Shown piece after piece: positions 16,443-25,900 of a stretch of DNA of 64,000 nucleotides. The stretch spans positions 372,001-436,000 of the forward strand of contig NZ_FNDJ01000003.1 in the NCBI RefSeq assembly GCF_900099965.1, in the 5' to 3' direction. This stretch comes from Nonomuraea jiangxiensis. GTDB taxonomy: Bacteria; Actinomycetota; Actinomycetes; Streptosporangiales; Streptosporangiaceae. The notes beneath the pieces are model-generated. The model was not told the DNA's origin. It worked only from the letters and a program-made list of their open reading frames with translations, and did not search any database. Both the position numbers and the translations under genes were made by a program. How positions within the stretch are numbered: position 1 is the first letter of the stretch; each line of letters opens with the position of its first letter.

Positions 16443-17198
16443 CTAGATGTCCATGACCGGAGTGAGGCCACCGAGTTGCTCGTCGTACTCCATTCCCCCG
16501 CCGCCGGTCGAGAACGGCTCCGAATTCACGCCACCGCCCGACATGGAGGACATCATGGAGCCCGGGATGGCCTCGAACGTGGGGAAGATCTTGCCGGTCG
16601 CGTAAGAGGCCGCCTCGGCCGTGGCCATGACCATGGCGGCCCTCATGATCACCTTTCTGTGATTCCCCAGCATCACCTTGGCCACCTTGAGGACGGCTTG
16701 GCCCGCGGAGTCCAACGCGGCGCGAGCCGTCGCCCAGCCGATCGGGCCCGTGAAGTAGGAGACCAGTCTGAAGGCCGCCGCGTAGGCCATGAATAATGCG
16801 ATGGCAGAGACCATGCCGGCACCGAATTTGGCGAACGTCGCAGTCTGGTCGACGGCAGTACCGGTGTCCTTACGGAGCTTCTCCAGCTCTTCAACCGATT
16901 CCTTGAAGCCGGCATGGATTTTGTCGAAGGCTTCGAACGCCGCACCTTCCCAGGTGCCCTGCTCCTGAAGCTGCGTCCGCAGCGTGTTCAACTGGGTAGT
17001 CAGCTCGGAGAGCTTCGGCGCGTTCTCGCCCCCCGGATTTTCCATGCGCCAGTTTCTGGCCGCCTCCTCCATGCCTTCGGGATTGGACACCATAGTGGCT
17101 ATCGCGAGGGCGACGTAAACGGCCCAAGGACTTGCGATGACGACAGCCGCTCCGGCGGCTACCACCGCAGATGTCCGGTACGCGTCGAGCGCGCTCAC
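16443..17198 (-). CDS. WXG100-like protein with membrane segments
   Basis: The 251-residue product has a hydrophobic N-terminal helix (residues about 11-36) and a WXG-type hairpin centred on QEQGTWEGAAFEAFDKI. Two further hydrophobic stretches follow (ALFMAYAAAFRLVSYFTG and the following alanine-rich helix), then a Gly/Met-rich tail. It overlaps the upstream substrate gene by 4 nt (ATGA/GTGA style), so it is co-translated. It may be a substrate or a membrane-bound chaperone of the locus. No known name applies. Confidence 0.65.
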   Translation of the reverse strand: MSALDAYRTSAVVAAGAAVVIASPWAVYVALAIATMVSNPEGMEEAARNWRMENPGGENAPKLSELTTQLNTLRTQLQEQGTWEGAAFEAFDKIHAGFKESVEELEKLRKDTGTAVDQTATFAKFGAGMVSAIALFMAYAAAFRLVSYFTGPIGWATARAALDSAGQAVLKVAKVMLGNHRKVIMRAAMVMATAEAASYATGKIFPTFEAIPGSMMSSMSGGGVNSEPFSTGGGGMEYDEQLGGLTPVMDI

Positions 17199-18232
17199 AA
17201 CTCCTCCTGCCCGATCACCTGAGGTGCGACGTCCTCGTCCCCGCCCCAGACACCTTCGTCCTCGGAGAGGCCGACGGTCTGCTCTCGGTCACGTTCCTCC
17301 TGACCGCCGGCGGCACCGCCCATCGGCGGCATGAACGGCATCATCGGCATGCCGCCCGCACCAGCCCCGCGGAGCCCGGCCGCGGCGGCAGGGGACAGGC
17401 CGTTCGCTGGACCGCCCATGCCTGTCCCCGCTCCGGGGCCGCCCATGGTGCCGGGTCCGGTGCGGGTCCCCAGACCGGAAGGATCCATGGACGCCGGATT
17501 TCCGGCGAGGTTGGGGTTCATCGGCTGGTAGGAGGACAGGTCCGTCTTGGACGGGTCGTTGAGTGCCGAGGCGATGTCGGGGACCTTCATGTCCGCGGGA
17601 TCGAGGCCCGGCATGTTCTGCTGGGGCAGCTCCGTACTGGGAAGATCGGTGGAAGGGGTGTCCACGCCGGGCAGGTCGCTCCCGGGCAGGTCGCTTCCCG
17701 GCAGGTCACTTCCCGGCAGGTCGCTCCCTGGCAGATCACTGCCTGGCAGATCGCTGCCCGGAAGCGATCCGTCCGGCATGCCGGGCAGGTCACCGGCACC
17801 AGCGCCGCCGAGACCGACGTTCTCCAATCCGCCCGGACCGCCGAAGTCGCCGAGGTCTCCCGGGCCACCCGGGCCGCCGGGGCCGAACGGGTCACCGCTC
17901 TCGTCGTTGGCCTTCCTGTAGTTCCTGTCGGCCGCCTCAAGGGCGGGTTGCCAGGACGACAGCGCCTTGTGGGCCTTGGCCAACGCCTCACCCTGGGCAT
18001 TTACCGCCCTGTCCAGCGCCAACTCGATGCCGATGCCGATCACGCCGAAGCTCGGGAAGGGGACGCCGAGGCCCCCGACCCCATCTTTCAGACCTTGGAG
18101 GATACTGACCTGACCGGTGATCTGCTTGCCGATGTTGCTCAGTTCCCCGTCGGTGAAGGAGATCCCCGACGACGTCGGGGGCAACTGCCCGCCGGGGAGG
18201 CCCGGATACGGGTACGCCCCGTTGTTGGTCAT
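17195..18232 (-). CDS. Type VII secretion substrate with GSDLP repeats
   Basis: The 345-residue protein has a short helical N-terminal region ending in a W-x-P turn (SSWQPALEAADRNYRKAND, about residues 91-110). A Gly/Pro-rich linker leads to six or more copies of the pentapeptide GSDLP, another linker, then MPMMPFMPPMGGAAGG and an acidic tail LSEDEGVWGGDEDVAPQVIG. It overlaps both neighbours by 4 nt. The shared C-terminal module with two adjacent proteins suggests common export or anchoring. No enzymatic domain is visible. Confidence 0.68.
   Translation of the reverse strand: MTNNGAYPYPGLPGGQLPPTSSGISFTDGELSNIGKQITGQVSILQGLKDGVGGLGVPFPSFGVIGIGIELALDRAVNAQGEALAKAHKALSSWQPALEAADRNYRKANDESGDPFGPGGPGGPGDLGDFGGPGGLENVGLGGAGAGDLPGMPDGSLPGSDLPGSDLPGSDLPGSDLPGSDLPGSDLPGVDTPSTDLPSTELPQQNMPGLDPADMKVPDIASALNDPSKTDLSSYQPMNPNLAGNPASMDPSGLGTRTGPGTMGGPGAGTGMGGPANGLSPAAAAGLRGAGAGGMPMMPFMPPMGGAAGGQEERDREQTVGLSEDEGVWGGDEDVAPQVIGQEEL
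17665..17765 (-). repeat. 15-bp tandem repeat encoding GSDLP
   Basis: At least six 15-bp units of the form GGCAGGTCGCTTCCC (plus-strand reading) lie head to tail inside the substrate gene, with a few synonymous differences. The array is in frame, so slippage would change only the linker length. Confidence 0.8.
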
Positions 18233-19518
18233 CCGATCACCGGGTCCGTCGTGTCATTCCTGGTCGTCCAGGCGCTCGCGTCCTCGGTGAGGAACGTGGT
18301 CCGCTCCATGTCCCCGTGCTCGGGGGCGCCGGCGGCACCACCCATGAAGGGCATCATGGGCATGCCGGTCGCTCCCCCGCCGAGGAGGCGCCCACCGGCC
18401 GCGCCGGCCGCGCCCGGACCGCCGCCGATGACGGGCGAGCCGATCACCGAGGGCATGATCGGGGAGCCACCGCCGGGCGGTGTGGGGGTGAACAGGTTGG
18501 GCGGCGTCGTCGTGGCGAACGAGCCGGGCGGTGTCACCGTGGTGAACGGCGTGGTGATCGCGGTCGTCGGCTGGAAGGCGGCCATGTCCGTCTGGCGCGG
18601 GTCGGTGCCGTTCGTGCCGTCGGTGACCGTCTGGCCGTCGCCGCCGATGACCGGCGGGACCGTACCGTTGTCCGAGCCGGGGACCTGCGGCTGCCCGGGG
18701 GGCTGGGTGGGGGGCGGATCCTGGGGGTTCTGGCCTGGGTCGGAGCCGCCGGGGTCGGAGCCACCAGGGTTCGAGCCACCGGGATCGGATCCGCCGGGAT
18801 TCGAGCCGCCCGGGTTCGAGCCGCCGGGGTTGGAGCCGCCGGAATCCCCCGGGCCCGAACCCCGCGTGTCGCCGTTGGAGCCGCCGCCGGAGTAGTCGGT
18901 CGCGGAGCGGCCGAAGGTGGGGCCGTTCGTGTCGGTGCCGGTGGGATAGCCGGGATCCTGCGTGGCGGGGGGACCGCCGGGGATGTTCACCGTCGGCAGG
19001 TCGTACTCGACGAACTGGGGGACCTCACCGGTGGAGATGGCGACGATCTTCTGGTTGAGCTCTTCGAGCGCTCGCTGCGCGAGCGTGTTGTTCAGCGCGA
19101 CCTTGGCCACCGCGCGGTCGTCCTCGGTGGCGTACGGGCCGATCGGGTCCCAGTCCCTCTCGACCTCGGTCTTGGCGGTGTTGAGGTGCCCCACGTACGT
19201 CTGGAGCGCCCCGCCCATCGCGTCCATCTTCGTGGACAGCTCGTTGCCGGTGGCGTGCAGGAGTTCCAGTGCCGTCCTGGCCCGGGCGGCGTCCGGCCCC
19301 TGCCAGGCCTGGAGAATCTTGCGGGCGTGCGTCTCAAGGGTGTCGGCGGCCGCCTGGACCTTGCTCGCCAGGTCCTTGTACGCCTGCCCGGCGGTCTGGA
19401 CGGTGCCCGGGTCGGTGGAGTCGAGCCACTGCTTGATCTGGGCCTTGGGGACGGAAGGACGTGTCCCCTGCGGACGTCCACCCTCCGGGGTGATGTTGAC
19501 CCGCCCGTGGTCGGCCAT
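18229..19518 (-). CDS. Large PPE-like type VII secretion substrate
   Basis: The 429-residue product has a helical N-terminal domain with the turn LQAWQGPDAARARTALELL (about residues 68-88). A long helix follows, then a GGSNPGGSDPGG repeat linker and a Pro/Thr-rich region. It ends with TGMPMMPFMGGAAGAPEHG and the tail LTEDASAWTTRNDTTDPVIG. It follows its small partner (19518-19877) with a 1-bp overlap, and overlaps the next gene by 4 bp. It pairs with the 119-residue protein as the 13184 product pairs with the 128-residue one. Exported through the local ESX system by inference. Confidence 0.72.
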   Translation of the reverse strand: MADHGRVNITPEGGRPQGTRPSVPKAQIKQWLDSTDPGTVQTAGQAYKDLASKVQAAADTLETHARKILQAWQGPDAARARTALELLHATGNELSTKMDAMGGALQTYVGHLNTAKTEVERDWDPIGPYATEDDRAVAKVALNNTLAQRALEELNQKIVAISTGEVPQFVEYDLPTVNIPGGPPATQDPGYPTGTDTNGPTFGRSATDYSGGGSNGDTRGSGPGDSGGSNPGGSNPGGSNPGGSDPGGSNPGGSDPGGSDPGQNPQDPPPTQPPGQPQVPGSDNGTVPPVIGGDGQTVTDGTNGTDPRQTDMAAFQPTTAITTPFTTVTPPGSFATTTPPNLFTPTPPGGGSPIMPSVIGSPVIGGGPGAAGAAGGRLLGGGATGMPMMPFMGGAAGAPEHGDMERTTFLTEDASAWTTRNDTTDPVIG

Positions 19519-19877
19519 CAGCCATCACCCTCGTTGGCCCGGCGCGCCCGGTCGAGGTTGTCGGCGCTGGCCTCGATGGCCTCGCACACCTCTTGGTAGG
19601 CCTGCACGAACCTCCCGTAGACCTCGGCGAACTTCCTGCCCGCGTTGCTCGACCCGACCTGGGAGGAGAACCGCACGGCGTCGTCCCACTGGCCGATCTG
19701 GGACCCGGACAGCCCACAGCCGGTGATCTCATCGCTGTTCGGCCGCCGGCCATCGCCCAGCATGCCGTTGAGGCTGCTCCGCAGCTCGTTTGCGATCGCC
19801 CGCATGCTGGACGGCGAGTTCTCCCGGGCGTCGAAAAGGTGCGGGTCGACGTGAATTCCTGGGCCGTTGTTGCTCAT
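19518..19877 (-). CDS. Small PE-like partner of the type VII substrate
   Basis: This 119-residue helical protein (SSMRAIANELRSSLNGML; GRKFAEVYGRFVQAYQEV) is encoded immediately upstream of the large substrate with stop and start overlapping. The VYGRFVQAYQE helix resembles the Y-containing secretion helix of PE-type partners, and the layout matches the 14506 product. No Trp-x-Gly turn is present. A partner or chaperone role is inferred. Confidence 0.6.
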   Translation of the reverse strand: MSNNGPGIHVDPHLFDARENSPSSMRAIANELRSSLNGMLGDGRRPNSDEITGCGLSGSQIGQWDDAVRFSSQVGSSNAGRKFAEVYGRFVQAYQEVCEAIEASADNLDRARRANEGDG

Positions 19878-19952
19878 GCCTATCCCCTAAGCGGCAGACC
19901 TCTCGGCCACCGTGCCCCGACGACGGCCGAGAGGAAAGCGGACGTACTGGAA

Positions 19953-20261
19953 CTAGTCCGTCCAGATGCTGATGTTGCGGCGCTCGGCGCTCTCGTAGTT
20001 GCCCTTGGCGATGCTGACCGCCTCGGCGGCCTGGAACAGCTGCTGGCCCATGGCCTTCTCGTGCTGGTTCCACTGCTCGCGCTTGACATCGAAGTAGCGC
20101 TCGGCCTCGCCTTCCCAGCTGGCACCGAGCTCCCTCTTGATGTCCGCGTACAGGTCGTCGGTGGCCTTGTCGAGCTCGGTGATGACCTTCTTGAGCTCCT
20201 CGTAGGCCACCTCCATCGAGGGGAACTTGACGTATGTGTAGTCGTCGGGCGTGGCAGCCAT
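19953..20261 (-). CDS. WXG100 protein (EsxA/EsxB-like)
   Basis: This 102-residue two-helix protein has the turn ASWEGEAERYFDVKREQWN in the middle and a C-terminal helix with YESAERRN. Size and layout are those of ESX substrates. It lies 17 bp downstream of a second WXG100 gene, the usual EsxB-EsxA tandem, and the two products probably form a heterodimer secreted by EccC. Confidence 0.88.
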   Translation of the reverse strand: MAATPDDYTYVKFPSMEVAYEELKKVITELDKATDDLYADIKRELGASWEGEAERYFDVKREQWNQHEKAMGQQLFQAAEAVSIAKGNYESAERRNISIWTD

Positions 20262-20278
20262 GGCCTTCTCCTTCCTGC

Positions 20279-20626
20279 TCAGCGGTTGGCGTTGATGAGG
20301 GAGTCGATGCGTCCGGACTGGCCGTCGCCGGCGAACCCGCCGGCGATGTCCATGTTCTGGTCGGCCGCGTTCCGGTAGACACCGGCACCGATGTTCAGCC
20401 GGTCGTAGATGTCCTCAAGGATCTTGATGACCTGCTTGAACTCGACGTCCCACTGGTCCAGCGCCTGGCTGAAGCGCTGCGACGCGCCGCCCTTCCAACC
20501 CTGCGTGGTCAGGTCGCCCTTGATCTGCTGGACGCGCTGCCGCATTCCCTCGATGTACTGAGCGGTGTCCTGGCAATAGCCCGCTGCGGTCGTCAGTTGA
20601 GTAGGGCTTGCGCCGTACAGTGACAC
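20279..20626 (-). CDS. WXG100 protein (EsxA/EsxB-like)
   Basis: The 115-residue protein has TTQGWKGGASQRFSQALDQW as its WXG turn and a C-terminal helix containing YDRLNIGAGVYRNAADQN. GTG 20626 is preceded by GGAGG. First gene of the tandem WXG100 pair, with a 228-bp upstream region that probably holds the promoter. Confidence 0.88.
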   Translation of the reverse strand: MSLYGASPTQLTTAAGYCQDTAQYIEGMRQRVQQIKGDLTTQGWKGGASQRFSQALDQWDVEFKQVIKILEDIYDRLNIGAGVYRNAADQNMDIAGGFAGDGQSGRIDSLINANR

Positions 20627-20709
20627 TTGACCTCCATAGGTCTACGTGGCCTGGTCTGTTACGGCGGGCGTTGACCTCCGAAAGGAACTACCCCCGTGAA
20701 CAACATCAA

Positions 20710-20725
20710 ATGGCATGTTAGCCAT
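20710..20725. promoter_or_regulatory. Inverted repeat upstream of the WXG100 pair
   Basis: ATGGC-ATGTTA-GCCAT lies in the only AT-rich stretch (about 20695-20760) between the WXG100 pair and the YbaB-like gene, about 85 bp before GTG 20626. It is a candidate operator or promoter element. The remainder of 20627-20854 shows no gene. Confidence 0.35.
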
Positions 20726-20854
20726 CATTGATCCCAGAAATCACAGAAATATCTGATTGCGGCTCGGTCGCGGTACGGCGACATCTTGATAAACGTCCAG
20801 GTAGGCGCCCGATCACAACCTGACATCGACCGGCTGCGGCAGTCGCCCACCACG

Positions 20855-21298
20855 TCAGAGACCGAGCCTGCGCCGGATGCCGTCGAGCTCCCCCATCACG
20901 TCCTCGAACGCGCGATCGTGCATCCGCTGCGCCGCGTTGAGCCGCTCGGTCATCGCCTCGGGGTCGGTGGCGAACTTCATCGGGTTGTCCTCCTCGCCGA
21001 ACAGCCCGCCCGCCGTCTCGTGGAGCTGTTTCTGGAAGTCGTCCGTGGCGTCCTTGAGCGTCGCCTTGATCAGCTCGGCCAGCTCTCCCGAGGACAGCCG
21101 CATCGCCTTGGGGTGCAGCTCCAGCTCGCGCACGCCCTCCTGCGCGTATTCCACGGTGACGAAGCCGTCCTCGTCCTGGGCACGGCCGACCAGCGAGGTG
21201 ACGTTCTTCTGGAACTCCCCGAGGAGGGCGATCTGCTTGTCGGCGCCCTCGAGCAGCTTGTCGATGTCGATCTTTGCGAAGTCTCCGAACTCCTGCAT
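20855..21298 (-). CDS. YbaB/EbfC-like protein of the type VII locus
   Basis: The 147-residue protein has a coiled N-terminal helix and the YbaB-type strand order DGFVTVEYAQEGVRELELHP followed by the helix SSGELAELIKATLKDA. In mycobacterial ESX-1 a YbaB-like protein, EspL, is needed for stable secretion. A similar accessory role is inferred here. It is downstream of eccD on the same strand, 41 bp away. Confidence 0.7.
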   Translation of the reverse strand: MQEFGDFAKIDIDKLLEGADKQIALLGEFQKNVTSLVGRAQDEDGFVTVEYAQEGVRELELHPKAMRLSSGELAELIKATLKDATDDFQKQLHETAGGLFGEEDNPMKFATDPEAMTERLNAAQRMHDRAFEDVMGELDGIRRRLGL

Positions 21299-21339
21299 CC
21301 CCTGCTCCCTGCCTTCGAACGATCAGCGCCTCGAAACGA

Positions 21340-22866
21340 TCAGCCGGACAAGCCGCGTACCCAGGTGTAGACCTCCAGCACTCCCAGCGCGAGCGGGAAG
21401 AGCTGGACGATCAGCACGATGTCCACGATGTCGCCGGCGCGCCCCCAGAACGGCGAGGGCTTGCCCACCGCCAGCCACAGCCCGATGCCCACGGTCATCA
21501 GCGCCAGCCACAGCACCCCGATGGCCACGGACAGCGACCCGACGATCCCGCCGCTGCCGAACAACGACAGCGCCAGCATGGCGAAGCCCGCCAGGCCCGT
21601 ACCGACCAGCCAGACGCGCTGCCCGAGCCCATGGAAGAAGCGGGCCCGCATGATCAGCGTGAGCGACAGCGACACCGTCATGACCGAGGCCACCCAGTCG
21701 TCGTGGAGCACCAGCAACGCCTGCGTGACCAGCGCGAAGATCCCGACCGCTGCGACCATGCCGGTGGCGTAGCGCTGCGCGATCCTGGTGCGTTCCTGGA
21801 TGGCCGAGGCGTCCAGGAGCTGGTTGTCGTTGCGAAGCTCCTCGGCGGTGGTCGGCATGGCCGGCAGCGGCACCTTGGCCAGCTTGAACGCCAGCGTGGG
21901 CACCAGCGGAGTGAAGGCCAGCAGCACCGCGACGGCCACCGCCGCCACGCCGGCCGGCGTGGGCGCCCACACCATCACCACCGCCGCGCAGATCGCCCCG
22001 GCCGTGGTGGCGACGGCCGTACCGAGGAAGCCGGGAACGCCGTCGGAGATCAGCGCGCCGCCGACGGCGGCGACGAGCGCGGTGCAGGCCAGCGCCGCCA
22101 GCAGGTGGGGAGCGCCGAACCCGTACGCCGTCGCCCCGCCGGACGGCGCGAACAGCCCCGCCACGAACCCGTACGGCAGCGCGGCGTGCCCGATCAGCGC
22201 CCCCGCCAGCGAGTCCCCGACGGCCCTGGACAGCAGCGCGCCCGTGACGACCAGCAGCAGCGCCAGCACCCCGGCCACGATCGTGATGACGAGCCCCGAC
22301 AGGCCGGACACGGCCAGGCCGATCCCGCCCAGTACGAGCAGGCCGGTCGCCCCGGAGGCGCCCAGGATCCTGGTGTGCTTGGCCGACCAGGCGCCCCGGC
22401 CGTCGCGCACCCCGGTGGCGACCACGTCCGCCACGTCGTCATAGAGGGCCGGCGGCAGGACCGCCTCGCGCGGCCTGAGGTAGAGGATCTCGCCGTCGAG
22501 CACGCCCAGCGCGCTCAGGCTCAGCCCCAGGTCGAGCGGCGCCCCGCCGAGCCGCTGCAGCGTCCATCCGGGCGACGCCGCCGACTCGCCACCCACCTCC
22601 CCGAGCGCGCGCAGCAGGCTGGGCAGCACGTTGGGCAGCGGGATGTCGGCGGGCAGCGCCAGGTCGGCCTTGCGCCGCGGGCCGACGATCGTCACGTGAC
22701 ACTGGGCCGGCAACGGCATCGGCACCTGCGGGAGCGCACCCTGTTGCACGGGACCCCGTCCCGGAGGCGGGCCCGGCGGGTGGCCGGGGTAGCCACGCGG
22801 CATCGGTGGCGGCCCAGGGGGCGGCCCCTGGAACGGCGGGGGCCCTGGCGGAGGCCCCTGAACCAT
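21340..22866 (-). CDS. eccD: Type VII secretion core membrane component EccD
   Basis: Starting at ATG 22866 the protein is about 508 residues. A Pro/Gly-rich leader (GPPPGPPPFQGPPPGPPPMP) is followed by a ubiquitin-like domain (CHVTIVGPRRKADLALPADI ... GEILYLRP) and then about eleven hydrophobic helices. This is the EccD plan; EccD dimers form the membrane vestibule of the ESX complex. The frame runs further upstream to 23079 but that would overlap eccC heavily. A GTG near 22903 is an alternative start. The proline-rich leader is longer than usual. Confidence 0.93.
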   Translation of the reverse strand: MVQGPPPGPPPFQGPPPGPPPMPRGYPGHPPGPPPGRGPVQQGALPQVPMPLPAQCHVTIVGPRRKADLALPADIPLPNVLPSLLRALGEVGGESAASPGWTLQRLGGAPLDLGLSLSALGVLDGEILYLRPREAVLPPALYDDVADVVATGVRDGRGAWSAKHTRILGASGATGLLVLGGIGLAVSGLSGLVITIVAGVLALLLVVTGALLSRAVGDSLAGALIGHAALPYGFVAGLFAPSGGATAYGFGAPHLLAALACTALVAAVGGALISDGVPGFLGTAVATTAGAICAAVVMVWAPTPAGVAAVAVAVLLAFTPLVPTLAFKLAKVPLPAMPTTAEELRNDNQLLDASAIQERTRIAQRYATGMVAAVGIFALVTQALLVLHDDWVASVMTVSLSLTLIMRARFFHGLGQRVWLVGTGLAGFAMLALSLFGSGGIVGSLSVAIGVLWLALMTVGIGLWLAVGKPSPFWGRAGDIVDIVLIVQLFPLALGVLEVYTWVRGLSG

Positions 22867-22951
22867 CTGTCCCAAAATCGCTACTCCGTCCCCACCAGTG
22901 GCCACGGACAACAGAGAACATATCTGGTCTCTTCTGGTAAGAACGTCTTTG

Positions 22952-25900
22952 ATGAGCATCGTCGTCGTACGTCGCCCGGAACGCCGCCCAGGCCCCAAGC
23001 CGCCGCGCGGCGAGATCCTTCTCGAGTCCCCACCCGAGATTCCCGAGGTGCAGAGCCAGGGCTTCTCGGCGGTCCTCACCTATCTCCCCATGGGGGCGGG
23101 GGCGGCCGCGATGGGCCTGATGTTCACCGCGGGCGGCAACGCCAACCCGGTCATGTACGTGGCCAGCGGCCTGTTCGCGGTCTCCATGGTGGGCATGACG
23201 CTGGGCCAGATGGGCCGCCAGGCCGGGGAGCGCAAATACCGGCTCAACGGCGCCCGCCGCGACTACTTCCGGTACCTGAGCCAGGTCCGCAAGCGGGCCA
23301 AGCGCGCGGCCAGGCAGCAGCGCGAGGCCCTGGAGTGGAGCGGCCCGGAGCCGGAGGCCCTGTGGTGGATCGCCATGAGCCCCCGGCTGTGGGAGCGCCG
23401 CCCCCGCGACGAGGACTTCGCGACCGTACGGCTCGGCACCGGCGTCCAGAAGCTGGCCATCCAGCTCATCCCGCCGGACTCCAAGCCCGTGGAGGACCTG
23501 GACGCCCTGTCGGCCGGCGCGCTGCGCAGGTTCGTCAGGGCGCATTCGACGGTCGCCGGGCTGCCCGTCGCCGTGGCGCTCGGCTCGTTCGCCAGGATCC
23601 GGCTGACCGGCGACCCCGGCGTCACCCGTGACCTGGTGCGCGCCATGATCGCCCAGCTGACCGTGTTCCACTCGCCCGACGACATGCGGATCATGGTGTG
23701 CGCCGGGTCGGACACGATGCCGCACTGGGAGTGGGTCAAGTGGCTGCCGCACGCGCTGCACCCGGAGGAGGTCGACGCGGCGGGCCCCGTACGGCTGATG
23801 ACGGAGAACCTGAACGAGCTGGACCGGCTGGTCGGGAAGGAGCTGCGGGAGCGCGCCCGCTTCCGGCCGGGCGCCGCGGCCGACATCCTGCCCTACCACG
23901 TGCTGATCCTGGACGGCGGGCACGTGCCGCACGACTCCCAGCTCGGCAGCGACGCCATCCAGGGCGTCACCGTGATCGACCTGTCACGCTCGACGGCCGA
24001 CGTGGAGGAGAAGAACACGCTGCGGCTGGAGGTCCGGCCGGACGGGTTCCACATGGTGAAGATCGACCACGCCGGCAAGGAGCACAAGACCCGGCTCGGC
24101 GATCCCGACCGGGTCGACTACATGCGGGCCGAGGGCCTGGCGAGGCAGCTCGCGCCGTTACGCGCCTCGGCGGTGGCCGGCGGCGAGGCCGAGGACGTAC
24201 TGGCGGTCAACACCACGCTGACCGACCTGCTGGGCGTAGGCGACCCGACCCGGCTCGACCCGGGGGCCACCTGGCGCCCCCGGGCCGGCCGCAACCGGCT
24301 GCGGGTGCCGATCGGGCTCGGCGCCGACGGGCGGGTCGTGGAGCTGGACATCAAGGAGTCCGCGCAGGGCGGCATGGGACCGCACGGGCTGGTGATCGGC
24401 GCCACCGGCTCGGGCAAGTCCGAGCTGCTGCGCACGCTGGTGCTCGGCCTGGCGGTCACGCACTCCTCGGAGATCCTCAACTTCGTCCTGGTCGACTTCA
24501 AGGGTGGCGCGACCTTCCTCGGGCTGGAGTCGCTCTCCCACGTCTCGGCGGTCATCACCAACCTGGAGGACGAGCTCCCGCTGGTCGACCGCATGCACGA
24601 CGCCCTGCACGGCGAGATGGTACGCAGGCAGGAGCTGCTGCGCTCGGCCGGGAACTACGCCTCGCTGCGCGACTACGAGCGCGCCCGCGAGCAGGGGGCG
24701 GCCCTGCGTCCGCTGCCGACGCTGTTCGTGGTCCTGGACGAGTTCAGCGAGCTGCTGTCGGCCAAGCCGGAGTTCATCGAGCTGTTCGTGATGATCGGCC
24801 GCCTGGGCCGCTCGCTCGGGGTGCACCTGCTGCTGGCCTCGCAGCGCCTGGAGGAGGGGCGGCTGCGCGGCCTGGACACCCACCTGTCCTACCGGATCGG
24901 CCTGCGGACGTTCTCCGCCATGGAGAGCCGGGTCGTGCTGGGCGTGGCCGACGCCTACGAGCTGCCCTCCGCGCCCGGCAACGGCTACCTCAAGTTCGAC
25001 ACCAGCGGCATGACCAGGTTCAAGGCCGCGTACGTGTCCGGCGCCCACCAGCCCGACACCGCCCGCGCAGGGTCCGAGGACGACCACACCATCCTGCGGC
25101 AGGTCGTGGAGTACGGCCCGGGCTTCGTGCCGCTCCCGGTCGTGCAGGAGAAGCCCAAGCAGGAGCAGCCGGCCGCGGAGATGACCGAGCGCGCCGCGCA
25201 GAACAGCCTGCTCGACATCGTGGTACGCCGCCTGGCCGGCCACGGCCCGGCCGCCCACCGGATCTGGCTGCCGCCGCTCGGCGAGTCGCCCACGCTCGCC
25301 CACCTGCTGCCGCCGCTCTCGGTCACGCCGGAGCTCGGCCTGTCCACGCCGGGCTGGGAGGGACGGGGCAAGCTGCACGCCGTCATCGGGATCATCGACC
25401 GGCCGTTCGAGCAGCGACGTGACCCGTACTGGGTGGACCTGTCCGGCGGGGCCGGGCACATCGGCGTGGCGGGCGGCACGCAGAGCGGCAAGAGCAACGT
25501 GCTGCGCACGCTGATCGCCAGCATGGCGCTCACCCACACGCCGCGCGAGGTGCAGTTCTACTGCCTCGACTTCGGCGGTGGCGGCCTCACCGCGATGGAG
25601 GGGCTGCCGCACGTGGGCGGCGTGGCCAGCCGGCTCGACGGCGACCGGGTGCGCAGGACGGTCGCCGAGATCTCCGTGCTGCTGCGGCAGCGGGAGCGGG
25701 ACTTCGCCGAGCGCGGCATCGAGTCCATCGCCACCTACCGGCGCATGATGGCCGACGGCAGCCTCCAGGGCGACGGCTGGGGCGACGTGTTCCTGGTCAT
25801 CGACGGGTGGCTGACGATCAGGCAGGAGTTCGAGAACCTGGAGGGCGTGATCACCGACCTGGCGGCGCGCGGGCTCGGGTACGGCATCCACGTGGTGGCC

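Noticed and set aside
21274..23631. Long open frame (785 codons) on the plus strand across eccD
   Set aside because: It is antisense to eccD, of Arg/Gln/His/Pro-rich composition with no motifs, as expected for a shadow frame in GC-rich DNA.
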